DNA of 64,000 nucleotides, from assembly GCA_035327585.1 (NCBI GenBank), contig DAOLDD010000012.1, positions 1 to 64,000 of the forward strand. Reading direction: 5' to 3'. Below the pieces are notes generated by a model. It had not been told where the DNA came from, did not search any database, and saw nothing but the letters and a program-made list of their open reading frames with translations. The translations under genes were made by a program, and so were the position numbers. Below, in pieces: positions 45,644-54,164 of the stretch; position 1 is the first letter of the stretch; each line of letters starts with the position of its first letter. The stretch comes from JAMLJG01 sp035327585 (lineage in GTDB: Bacteria; Verrucomicrobiota; Kiritimatiellia; CAIVKH01).

Positions 45644-46731
45644 GCAAGATTTCCGTTCTGTATGACGGCCTCCAGGCGTTGGCGTGAGCCGTCCGGTTCA
45701 AACGTTGCCGGAATATAGTGCACCACCGGCGGCGTTTCATTTCTTCTCATCGCGCGCAGGGTCGCGGAAGCCTGGGTGAGGAAGTCGCGCACGTCATAGC
45801 CCAGCCGGTCGACGGGTACGGCGCAGGGCAGCACCTGTGGCCAGTTGCAATGAGCCACGACCTGGACATCGACGGGGATATTGACGCCCGCGCTCAACAC
45901 GCCGGAGAGCACGTATTCCATCAAGTTGTCGTCAGCAATGATCAATCCGTCGGGCCGGGTCTCCGGCGCGGCGGAGAAAAGCAGCTGCATGATGCGCGTG
46001 GCAATTTCGGGATGCTCGAGCGCCACCATCTGCAACCAGCGATCATGGGTCTCCATTCCGCTGCGCAGAATCTCCTCCTTGAATCGCTCCATCGGTTCAA
46101 CCAGCGGTTGATGAGCCACCGCGATTCGACGGCAGCCGCGCGTTCGCAGCCGTTCAATCGAGAGGGAGATGAATGAATCGGTGTCCGTATCGATCAGGGG
46201 CAGGTCCGGAGTCGTGGCGTGCAGCAGGCGGACTTTCGGGATGTCAAATTCGCCGAAATCGGGCGTCTCAGCGCTGAGATACGGGTCGGCGACCAATACC
46301 AACCCCGCGATTTTCATGCTGGTGATGTCGCGGGTTAGCTGCTGATAAGCCGGATTGTCGACGTGCCGGTCGACGTCGAAATAGAAATCCCATTGTACGT
46401 CGGTGGCATTGCTGGCCGCCGCCGCCACTTCCTTGAGCGCCGTCCAGAAGCGATTGGTCCGGCCGGTCGTTACGGGGAAAACCAGGGCAAATTTATGCAG
46501 ATGAGGCGGGTGTGACGTAACCCGTGTGCCGCGTCGTCCATCCGTCACGACGAAACCGTCCTGGCTCAGTTTGCGCAATACTTGTTGCACCGTGGAACGC
46601 GAGACGGAGAACTCCCGCATCAGTTCGTCGCAGGTCGGGAAGCGCTCCCCGGGTGGATAGGTGCCGTTGGTCAGCCGGTCCAGCACCTCCTTGGCCAGCA
46701 TCGCCCTTCTCGTTGGTTTCTTGGGTTTCAT
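45640..46731 (-). CDS. GntR-headed, LacI-type transcriptional regulator
   Basis: A 363-residue regulator combining a GntR winged helix (about 8-72: PTCDELMREFSVSRSTVQQVLRKL) with a periplasmic-binding-protein-like sensor domain of the LacI type (about 78-345; GLVLVADPYLS, GCRRIAVAHQPL, PDGLIIADDNLMEYVLSG). Such AraR-like chimeras bind sugars. A perfect inverted repeat lies 16 bp upstream of its ATG, so autoregulation is likely. Two more copies of the motif lie at 36441 and 37478, making this gene the best candidate for regulator of the whole locus. Confidence 0.88.
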   Translation of the reverse strand: MKPKKPTRRAMLAKEVLDRLTNGTYPPGERFPTCDELMREFSVSRSTVQQVLRKLSQDGFVVTDGRRGTRVTSHPPHLHKFALVFPVTTGRTNRFWTALKEVAAAASNATDVQWDFYFDVDRHVDNPAYQQLTRDITSMKIAGLVLVADPYLSAETPDFGEFDIPKVRLLHATTPDLPLIDTDTDSFISLSIERLRTRGCRRIAVAHQPLVEPMERFKEEILRSGMETHDRWLQMVALEHPEIATRIMQLLFSAAPETRPDGLIIADDNLMEYVLSGVLSAGVNIPVDVQVVAHCNWPQVLPCAVPVDRLGYDVRDFLTQASATLRAMRRNETPPVVHYIPATFEPDGSRQRLEAVIQNGNLA

Positions 46732-46743
46732 AGGGTCTGATAT

Positions 46744-46777
46744 ATTGTACTAATACAATGAGATCGAATTTTGATAC
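46744..46777. promoter_or_regulatory. Operator-like palindrome 3 (ATTGTA-CTAA-TACAAT) with TTTGATA
   Basis: ATTGTA (46744-46749) and TACAAT (46754-46759) are perfect inverted repeats around CTAA. The core GTACTAATAC (46747-46756) differs by one base from copies 1 and 2. TTTGATA follows after 13 bp (46770-46776), the same distance as in copy 1. It sits between the divergent regulator (start 46731) and the paralogue gene at 46864. Confidence 0.75.
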
Positions 46778-46784
46778 ATAATGC

Positions 46785-46813
46785 TTGTCTGTTGATTTTA
46801 TTCCGCATACGAT
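46785..46813 (+). promoter_or_regulatory. Promoter of the paralogue gene at 46864
   Basis: TTGTCT (46785-46790) and TACGAT (46808-46813) are spaced by 17 bp. The leader contains GAGTGGAA, as does the leader at 36545, so the promoter was probably duplicated together with the gene. Confidence 0.5.
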
Positions 46814-46863
46814 GCGTCCAAGTGAGTGGAACCTGTTCAGGTAGTTGGGAAAGGGTTGGCTTT

Positions 46864-47616
46864 ATGAATGCGTTTTTCCTCAGGGATCTCCTGCGTGGAG
46901 GTTGTCTTAACCTTGTATTCCTGACCCTGACCTCTGCAAGCCTTATTCAGGATGACTTTAATGGGAGTATGCTTGATACGAATCAGTGGGGAACCGCATA
47001 TACGGGGGGCGCGGCCGCTCCAGTACAGACCGGGGGCGGGTTGATGGTGCATGTGGAGACCAATTCGCAGAATCAACGGGCCCTGGTCTTCTCGACGCGA
47101 ACGGACCTCGATTTTACCGCCAGGCCGATCACCATGGCGGCGACGATTTCCGCACTGGGCGGTGCGGGTGCGGTGCAGTGGCCCGTGAATCGCTATCTCT
47201 TAATAGGTTCCTTTGGAACCCAACCAGAAATTCAGAGTCGCTACTATCCCGGCTCGGAACTTCCCATGGGCGTATGGCTGGCTGCCGGGCAAACCAACGG
47301 CATGAATTATCTGGAAGTGGGTACGGTGCGTCTTGGGCGGGTGGAAACCACCCGGGAAATTTATCAAGGCGTATTGACCGCCATGTCGCTGACGTTGCAT
47401 GGGAACACGTATTCCGTATCCGCCAGCGGCATCGATGGGTTCAGCGTGGGGGCCGACAACCGCATCGTGGGTGTCCTGGCGAATATTCACACCGAGGAAT
47501 ACAACGGCCATTTTCGTTTCGCGATGGGAGCCGCGAACTCTTTCCAGGGCGCGGTCTCCGAAGGCGCGTCGGTGGTTTGGGACAGCGTGACGGTGAACTC
47601 GGCGCTTGCACCGTAG
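46864..47616 (+). CDS. Secreted paralogue domain protein, copy without PEP-CTERM
   Basis: A 250-residue exported protein: a short hydrophobic signal (about 5-25), then a single copy of the same domain as at 36545 and 37601 (DDFNGSMLDTNQWGTAYTGG; NRYLLIGSFGTQPEIQSRYYP; NYLEVGTVRLGRV). It ends NSALAP straight after the domain, with no PEP-CTERM signal, so it may be released or held differently. The large glycosidase gene starts 55 bp downstream on the same strand and is probably co-transcribed. Confidence 0.78.
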   Translation: MNAFFLRDLLRGGCLNLVFLTLTSASLIQDDFNGSMLDTNQWGTAYTGGAAAPVQTGGGLMVHVETNSQNQRALVFSTRTDLDFTARPITMAATISALGGAGAVQWPVNRYLLIGSFGTQPEIQSRYYPGSELPMGVWLAAGQTNGMNYLEVGTVRLGRVETTREIYQGVLTAMSLTLHGNTYSVSASGIDGFSVGADNRIVGVLANIHTEEYNGHFRFAMGAANSFQGAVSEGASVVWDSVTVNSALAP

Positions 47617-47671
47617 CGGCTCCTGCCCGCCATGCTTGCGCAAATTAATGCCACGAAGGGACGCGTGCACA

Positions 47672-50600
47672 ATGAGACAGATCGGTATCGCGGGAAAGAA
47701 TGGATGGCGGCTTGCCGCACTGGGCTTGCTGTGTGTGATGGCCATGACGCCCGATAATTCGTCGATCGCCGCCGCGCAAGTGGCCGTCCGCAACCCAGGA
47801 TGGATGACCTCTCCCCGGGGCGAGGTCGAGGGGTGGATGCTTCACTGGTGCCGCCGCACCATCGATGACGAGGGCCGCACTGTAATCCATCTGCCGGATC
47901 CGTCTGGCGTGCCATTCGCCAAACTCTCCCAGCGTATCCCGATTGATGATCCGGCGATTCTCGCCCTGACCGTAACCGCCACCGTGCGGGCCCGGCCACC
48001 CGATGCCGCGCAAGAGAGCCCCTTGGAATCCGCGCCCAGCCTGTGCATCTACTATCATGGCGCGAATACGGGATGGTCCTACAAGGAGGTCCTCTGGCCG
48101 GCGGGACGTGCCGGCGCGAAGAAGGTGATTCCGCGCGATGTGAACTGGCAAACGGTTTCGTTCGATCTGCCGCGCCCACCCGGGGCCGTTCAGGTGGAGA
48201 TTGCGCTTGAGGCCAAGACGGGGTCCTTCGGATTGGACGTAGCGGAAATGACGATCACGGCCCTGCGGTCTTCTGATGCCAGCAACCAGCCGGTGGCTGC
48301 GGAACCCCAAGGTCCGGTCGACCGCAGCAACTTGCTCGCCGGGTCCATCACCCGATTCGAGGGCGGCTCCGCCGGTTGGCAGGTATTCGTGCTGCCTCAT
48401 TATCCGGCCGTTCAGCTCGAGCCTGAATATGATCGCGCGCAGCCGGGGGAGGGTCAGGCCAGCATCCGTATCCCTCCAGGTGCGGGCCTCAATTCCATGC
48501 CCGTGCTGTTGGCCAAAGGAAAGGGAATCCGGACGTTATCCTTCCTCGCCCGTGCGGAACAGGCTGCGGAGCTGGTGGTCCGACAGGGCTATAACCATGG
48601 CAGCCTTCAGGATGTCCGGGTGCCGGTCACACGTGAGTGGACGCGTGTCCATGCCACGTATCCTGCTTCGAACAATCAGGACGCACCCTTTTACTTCATC
48701 GAAAACCGCATGGTCGAAGGCCGCGGCACCGATGTTTATATTGATGCCATCAGTTTGAGCGAAGGCGGAACCACGGAATACATTGAGCCGCCGGCCGAGT
48801 TGATGCTGGTCCGGCAACCCAATGGTGTGGTGCGGGCGGATCTTTTGCTGGCCGGGGGAGTTGAGAATCCTGGTGCCTGGACCTGGACGTTGGAGGAAGT
48901 CGACATCGAGTCCCGGCTATTGGCCCATGGGCTCGTCGCCTGGAAAGCGGAAGGGCCGCAACGCTACTCGGCCACGATTGATCATCCCACGGATCACGGC
49001 ATGTACCGGATCGTGCTGTTGCGGGATGAAGACCGGTCCATCGAGCCCATGCAGGAGTTGCTTATCGCGCAAGCTTCGTTCGCAACGTTGCCGGAATTCC
49101 GGGATGGAGGAGCGCCGGTCACGCTGGGCGTTCACGCGCACCACAACTGGGCGCGACAGGGCTCCCCGCCGCGTACGGTGTATCATCATCCGGATTGGGA
49201 AACCTTTCTGCGCAGCCTGCGCACGATGGGCATTGAGTGGATGCGCTTTCATGGCGGTCGCGATAATCCGACCATCCTGTCCTTTGCCGCGCCCGATGGG
49301 CCCCGGAAGGACTATCTGCTCGCGCATGATCTCTTGAAGCCCTACCAGGACACCGGATTTCGTCTGATGGCCGTTCTCGATGTGGGTTTCGGCAAATTGT
49401 TCCGTCGCGAGCCCTGGTTTGCTGCACGGGAAACCCACGGGGAATGGGGCCGCCACGCCCTGCCGGAAGACATGAGCGTGTGGACGGATTTTGTGAGGGC
49501 CATGGCCACGGCGTACGCCGACGTGTTTGATGCCTGGGAAGTAGTGAACGAACCCAACGGAACCATGCAGGCGAGCGACTATATGCCCTTGCTGAAGGAG
49601 GCGTATGCGGTGCTGAAAGAGGTCGTGCCCGACAAACCCGTGTTGGGCGTTTGCGCCACGGCGGATTATGAATCCAGTCTCGACGGATTCGTCGAACAGT
49701 GTTTTGCGCTCGGCGCGGCGGACGCCATGGATATCTTGTCCTTCCATCCCTATGTCGGCAACGACACCCCGGAAGCGTCCTTGGTCCTCATGCAAAACAC
49801 GGCCCGGCTGCTGGAGCGAAGCGGCGCCCAAAAGGGATTGTGGAACACCGAGAAGGGCTGGTCCACCATGCCCACCTATATCTCCCACCAGGCACGCGGT
49901 ACGTCCAAGCGCGCCGACTCCGCCATGGGTTCGGTCGGCGTTTCCGCGGTCCTCGGGGCGGCCTACAATGTGCGCAATATTCTCCACAGCAGCCGCGTTG
50001 GCGTGAATCATTATTTCATCTACAGCGGGATGAACCCCCAATTCGGTTGGCAGGCGAAGGGCCACTTCGGACCCGCCTTCGAATACGACGGAACCATGGG
50101 CCCCCTTTATTTCATGGTGGGCACGATCCAGCGCGTGCTGCAGGAGGCCACCTTCCGGGAAGCCATTACCTTGCGCGACGGCGGCCTCTGGGCCTATCTG
50201 TATGACTTTCCCGACAAGCGCGTCCTCGCCGCGCTCTGGACCAACGAGCGGAAGGAACCGACGGATCTTCGGTCCGAATCCGTATCCCGCGTGCCCGCGC
50301 GGGGCTGGGATGGCATGGGGCGCCCGCTGGACCTCTCGGCGCAAGGCGTCGCGGCCGGGCCGATGCCGACGTACTTCGTATGGGACGACGCAGAGACTGG
50401 TGACATCGCGAACATGATCACCAACATGACCTGGGAGGCGGTGCCCCGTTTTCAAGTGCGGGTCGGACCCGCTCGGGATGGCTCACCCTGCTTTGAAGTT
50501 CGCGCAGCGAATCCGCTTGAAACCTCGATTCCCGCCCTTTGGGTTCCGGACGTCGGGCCGCCGCTTTCTCAGGACGTTCCGCCCGGCAGCGACCTAAGCA

Positions 50601-51355
50601 TCGTTTCCGGTCTTCAGGGTGGCGACAAACACGCCACGCTGGACGGCATGCTCAAGATCGGCGCGACCGGGTTGACCCGCATCCAGCAACGCAACCGGTT
50701 TCACGCGCTGATGATCGCGCCGTCGATGGATGCGGAAGAAGCCCCCCTCGTTATATCCAGCGCGGAGAGCGTCACCTTCGGCATGTTGCCGGACGGTTTC
50801 CTGGCCACCCATCCGATCAAACTCTGGCTCCGCGCGACGACCAACGGCCTGCGCATCGCATTCGATGTGCCCAAGCCGGATCAGACGTACATGCAGATGC
50901 AGGTCGGCGCATCGCAGATCAACATGGATAGCGTTGAATTGTTTATGCGCACCCGGCCCGATGACGTGCAATGGGCCGGAGGTGGCTACCAGCGCGGCGA
51001 TATTAAAATCAGTCTGGCCCAGGATCATCGGGACCCCGCGAAAAAATCCGTTCAAGTTGATCAAGGCGCGGACGCGATCCGCACGGAACAGATCGAGTTC
51101 CGTTTCGCCGCGCGCACCGTGTCGCCGGGCTATACCGGCACCGTCTTTATTCCCTGGACCGCCCTGCCGCTGCTGGAGAGTACGCCGCCTGCAACCTTGG
51201 GGTTTGATCTGAGTTTCAATATGGCCGATGTCGCCGGCGTCCGCCGTGCGCAGGTCACCTGGTCCGGTCCGGGCTTCAACTGGCTCGATCCCAGCGGCCT
51301 CGGCGTCCTGCGCTTGACGCCCGCGCCGCGCACCAACGGGATCAGCGGACCGTGA
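47672..51355 (+). CDS. Large multidomain secreted clan-A glycosidase
   Basis: A 1227-residue protein with an N-terminal signal segment (about 10-35). Two beta-sandwich regions occupy about 40-390. A TIM-barrel glycosidase domain (about 480-800) is like clan GH-A (GH5/GH39/GH53 type), with the acid/base Glu in WEVVNEPNG (E627) and the nucleophile Glu in LWNTEKGW (E727). The C-terminal 250 residues include a CBM9/DOMON-like beta-sandwich (HPIKLWLRATTNGLRIAFDV). The ATG at 47672 has GAAGGGA upstream. Substrate is unknown; a plant or algal polysaccharide backbone is possible. Paired in one transcript with the paralogue domain protein. Confidence 0.8.
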   Translation: MRQIGIAGKNGWRLAALGLLCVMAMTPDNSSIAAAQVAVRNPGWMTSPRGEVEGWMLHWCRRTIDDEGRTVIHLPDPSGVPFAKLSQRIPIDDPAILALTVTATVRARPPDAAQESPLESAPSLCIYYHGANTGWSYKEVLWPAGRAGAKKVIPRDVNWQTVSFDLPRPPGAVQVEIALEAKTGSFGLDVAEMTITALRSSDASNQPVAAEPQGPVDRSNLLAGSITRFEGGSAGWQVFVLPHYPAVQLEPEYDRAQPGEGQASIRIPPGAGLNSMPVLLAKGKGIRTLSFLARAEQAAELVVRQGYNHGSLQDVRVPVTREWTRVHATYPASNNQDAPFYFIENRMVEGRGTDVYIDAISLSEGGTTEYIEPPAELMLVRQPNGVVRADLLLAGGVENPGAWTWTLEEVDIESRLLAHGLVAWKAEGPQRYSATIDHPTDHGMYRIVLLRDEDRSIEPMQELLIAQASFATLPEFRDGGAPVTLGVHAHHNWARQGSPPRTVYHHPDWETFLRSLRTMGIEWMRFHGGRDNPTILSFAAPDGPRKDYLLAHDLLKPYQDTGFRLMAVLDVGFGKLFRREPWFAARETHGEWGRHALPEDMSVWTDFVRAMATAYADVFDAWEVVNEPNGTMQASDYMPLLKEAYAVLKEVVPDKPVLGVCATADYESSLDGFVEQCFALGAADAMDILSFHPYVGNDTPEASLVLMQNTARLLERSGAQKGLWNTEKGWSTMPTYISHQARGTSKRADSAMGSVGVSAVLGAAYNVRNILHSSRVGVNHYFIYSGMNPQFGWQAKGHFGPAFEYDGTMGPLYFMVGTIQRVLQEATFREAITLRDGGLWAYLYDFPDKRVLAALWTNERKEPTDLRSESVSRVPARGWDGMGRPLDLSAQGVAAGPMPTYFVWDDAETGDIANMITNMTWEAVPRFQVRVGPARDGSPCFEVRAANPLETSIPALWVPDVGPPLSQDVPPGSDLSIVSGLQGGDKHATLDGMLKIGATGLTRIQQRNRFHALMIAPSMDAEEAPLVISSAESVTFGMLPDGFLATHPIKLWLRATTNGLRIAFDVPKPDQTYMQMQVGASQINMDSVELFMRTRPDDVQWAGGGYQRGDIKISLAQDHRDPAKKSVQVDQGADAIRTEQIEFRFAARTVSPGYTGTVFIPWTALPLLESTPPATLGFDLSFNMADVAGVRRAQVTWSGPGFNWLDPSGLGVLRLTPAPRTNGISGP

Positions 51356-51405
51356 TGGCGGTCAGCCGCGCCCGATTGTCGCGACGTTCCGTCGATGACG
51401 ACGTT

Positions 51406-52755
51406 CTACGCTTCTGAATGGTTGCGCCATTCTTCGGCGATCAGGGTCACCGGGTGTGCGACGCGGATTGGGAGATTCCGTTCCTTCAGCATGGCGCGAA
51501 TTTGTCCCATGCAGCCTGGATTGGCCACGGCGAGCACGGCGGCCCCGGTATCGCTGATGTGTCCCGCTTTGCGCACGCCGAGTTTGCGAGCCTGTTCGGG
51601 CTGGGTGATATTGTAAACACCCGCGCTGCCGCAGCACCACGTGCTTTCGGGCAGGTCGACCCACTCATACGTCGCGAGGGATTTCAACAGGCGACGTGGC
51701 GCGGCGGCGATGCGCTGGCCATGCACAAGGTGACACGCATCCTGGTAGGCCAGTTTTTGACGCGATTCCGGCGTCGGGCGAAGTTTCGGCCAGCGCTCCT
51801 GTTGTTCGACCAAGTACTCGTTGATATCCCTTATGCGGTGGTCCCAGGCCGCGGCACGATAGCGGTATACGGGATCGTCCGACAGGAGCTGGCGGTAGTG
51901 GCGGATATGTGAACCGCATCCCGCGGCGTTGGTGATGATCGCATCAAACGCGCAGGGGTCCATCGCATCGAGATTGACCCGGGCCAGCGCGCGGGCGCCT
52001 TCGATGTCTCCATTGTGGGCGTGCAACGATCCGCAGCATTGTTGCTTGGGGGGAATGACCACCCGGCAGCCGATGCGTTCGAGCACTTCGACCGTCGCCC
52101 GATTAACATCGGCGAAGGCAATGTCCTGCACGCACCCGGCCAACAGGGCGACGCGTGGGCCGCCACCGTGGCTTTTCGTGATGTAGCCCATCTGCGTGAA
52201 GGGCAGGGAAATGGCCGGGGACAACGGTTCCAGATCGGCGAGTTGTGTGGACATGAGCCGGATCAGGCCCAACCGTTTGGCCGCCGCTTGCAAGCCGGAG
52301 CGCTGCGCGATCCACAGCAGGCGGGCCACCGCGCGCAAACGGCGTCGCGAGGCGAACAGGTATGTCATCAAAAAACGACGGGCGAAGGATCGCCGGGGTG
52401 TTGCGAGCAGGCCGGATGCTTCGACGTCGGCGCGCGCGGCCTCGAGCATCGGCGCGTACCGGACATCCGCCGGACACGCCGTCTGGCAGGCAAGACATCC
52501 GAGGCAGTAGTACATTTCCTTCGCGAAGTGGGGCCCGATGCGACTTTCGCCGGCGGCCACCGCTTTCATCATGGCGATGCGTCCGCGCGGGCTCGAGTTC
52601 TCGTTTTTTGTTTCGTCATAGGTGGGGCAGGTCGGCAGGCACATGCCGCAATGGATGCACGTTTGGAGGATCGAGAAATCGAGCGCGGCAAGGCGGGAAA
52701 CCTTGCCGGGAATATCGGGCGATGGCGGAGAGGATGCCGGAAGGGCGCCGCTCAT
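51406..52755 (-). CDS. GlcF-like iron-sulfur oxidoreductase subunit
   Basis: A 449-residue protein with two N-terminal 4Fe-4S motifs (CIHCGMCLPTCP and CLGCLACQTACP) and two C-terminal CCG domains (GCVQ...QQCCGSLHAHNG and SQ...WCCGSAGVYN). This is the arrangement of the iron-sulfur subunit of glycolate oxidase and of related lactate oxidases. It follows a GlcD-like flavoprotein gene, sharing one base, so the two probably form one membrane-associated 2-hydroxyacid dehydrogenase. Given the neighbouring isomerase and rhamnosidase, lactate is a likely substrate; this is inference. Confidence 0.85.
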   Translation of the reverse strand: MSGALPASSPPSPDIPGKVSRLAALDFSILQTCIHCGMCLPTCPTYDETKNENSSPRGRIAMMKAVAAGESRIGPHFAKEMYYCLGCLACQTACPADVRYAPMLEAARADVEASGLLATPRRSFARRFLMTYLFASRRRLRAVARLLWIAQRSGLQAAAKRLGLIRLMSTQLADLEPLSPAISLPFTQMGYITKSHGGGPRVALLAGCVQDIAFADVNRATVEVLERIGCRVVIPPKQQCCGSLHAHNGDIEGARALARVNLDAMDPCAFDAIITNAAGCGSHIRHYRQLLSDDPVYRYRAAAWDHRIRDINEYLVEQQERWPKLRPTPESRQKLAYQDACHLVHGQRIAAAPRRLLKSLATYEWVDLPESTWCCGSAGVYNITQPEQARKLGVRKAGHISDTGAAVLAVANPGCMGQIRAMLKERNLPIRVAHPVTLIAEEWRNHSEA

Positions 52756-54128
52756 CAGAAAATCTTCCCGGGATTCAGAATGCCGTTGGGATCGAGGGCG
52801 GATTTGATCGCCTGGTGCAGACGAAGTCCGGTGGCATCGACCACCAGGGGTAGAAATTCCTTTTTCGCGAGTCCGATGCCATGCTCGCCAGTGATGGTGC
52901 CGCCAAGCGCGACGGCTTTTTCGAAAATCTCCGTGAACGCGGCATGCACCCGTTTCATTTCCCCGGCATCGCGCTCGTCGGTCAGGAAGGTCGGGTGCAG
53001 GTTGCCGTCGCCCATATGCCCGAACGTGCCCACGCGCAGATGATGACGTTCCGCTGTTTCCTGGATGAACACGACCATCTCGGCCAGCCGGCTGCGCGGA
53101 ACGGTGGCGTCCTCGAGGATTACGGTGGGCGAACGTCGGGCCAGTGCGCTGAAGGCACTGCGTCGGGCCGTGCGCAGTTGCTCGGCGTCGGCGTTGGTTT
53201 CGGCGGTGCGAACAAACAAGGCGCCGTGATCCCTGGCAATCCGCGTCATGACCTCGGCTTCCTCCGCGACAACGGCGGGGTGTCCGTCCGTCTCCATCAG
53301 CAGCAGCGCCCCGGCATCAAGGGGCAGGCCGATGTTGGCATATTCCTCGACGCACTGAATGGTCACACGGTCGAGGAACTCCAGGGTGCAGGGAATGACG
53401 GGGTGGGCAATGATAGCCGATACCGTGTCGGCCGCTTCGCGTATGGAAGCAAAGGAGGCGAGCAGGGTTTTGACCGCCGCGGGCTTCGGAAGGAGTTTCA
53501 CCAGGATTTCCGTGATGATGCCGAGCGTTCCCTCCGAACCGATAAACAGATCCTTGAGCCGGTAACCGGCGGAGTCTTTCACGCAGGCCGAACCCGTTCG
53601 CAGGACATCGCCATTGGCCAGCACCACTTCCAATCCGAGAATGTAGTCGCGTGTGACTCCGTATTTCAGGCCGCGCAATCCGCCTGAGTTGTGGTTGACG
53701 TTGCCGCCGAGGGTCGAGATCGCCATGGAACCCGGATCAGGCGGGTAAAACAATCCATGGGCGAGAGCGGCACTGTTGAGCATCGCGGTGCGCACGCCCG
53801 GCTGAACGCGGGCCTGGAGATTGGCCGGGTCGACCTCGAGGATGCGGTCCATCTTCGCCAGGCAGAGAACCAGTCCATCCGGCACCGGCAGGGCGCTTCC
53901 ACTCAGGCTGGTGCCGGAACCACGCGGCACCACCGGTATGCGTTGCTGATTGGCCAGCCGCAGAACGCCGGCCACCTGGTCGCGGTTCCGGGGAAACACC
54001 ACCGCCGCCGGACGCTGGGTCATGGCCGCCGTCCCGTCGAAACCGTATGCGATCAACTGGTCCGGTTCGGCCAGCACGTGCTCCGCGCCGACGATTCCCG
54101 CGAGGGCTTCGATGGTCGATCTATTCAC
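52755..54128 (-). CDS. GlcD-like FAD-linked oxidase subunit
   Basis: A 457-residue flavoprotein of the vanillyl-alcohol oxidase fold. The PCMH-type FAD-binding domain runs over about 35-215 (VPRGSGTSLSGSALPVPDGLVL, GGNVNHNSGGLRGLKYGVTRDYILGLEVV, FIGSEGTLGIITE), followed by the FAD-oxidase C domain with FGHMGDGNLHPT and TGEHGIGLAKKEFL. This matches glycolate oxidase GlcD and D-lactate dehydrogenases. It works with the iron-sulfur subunit downstream. Substrate specificity cannot be read from the sequence. Confidence 0.87.
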   Translation of the reverse strand: MNRSTIEALAGIVGAEHVLAEPDQLIAYGFDGTAAMTQRPAAVVFPRNRDQVAGVLRLANQQRIPVVPRGSGTSLSGSALPVPDGLVLCLAKMDRILEVDPANLQARVQPGVRTAMLNSAALAHGLFYPPDPGSMAISTLGGNVNHNSGGLRGLKYGVTRDYILGLEVVLANGDVLRTGSACVKDSAGYRLKDLFIGSEGTLGIITEILVKLLPKPAAVKTLLASFASIREAADTVSAIIAHPVIPCTLEFLDRVTIQCVEEYANIGLPLDAGALLLMETDGHPAVVAEEAEVMTRIARDHGALFVRTAETNADAEQLRTARRSAFSALARRSPTVILEDATVPRSRLAEMVVFIQETAERHHLRVGTFGHMGDGNLHPTFLTDERDAGEMKRVHAAFTEIFEKAVALGGTITGEHGIGLAKKEFLPLVVDATGLRLHQAIKSALDPNGILNPGKIF

Positions 54129-54164
54129 GATGAGGTTGCCCGGAATAAAGAATGGCGGCCCGGT

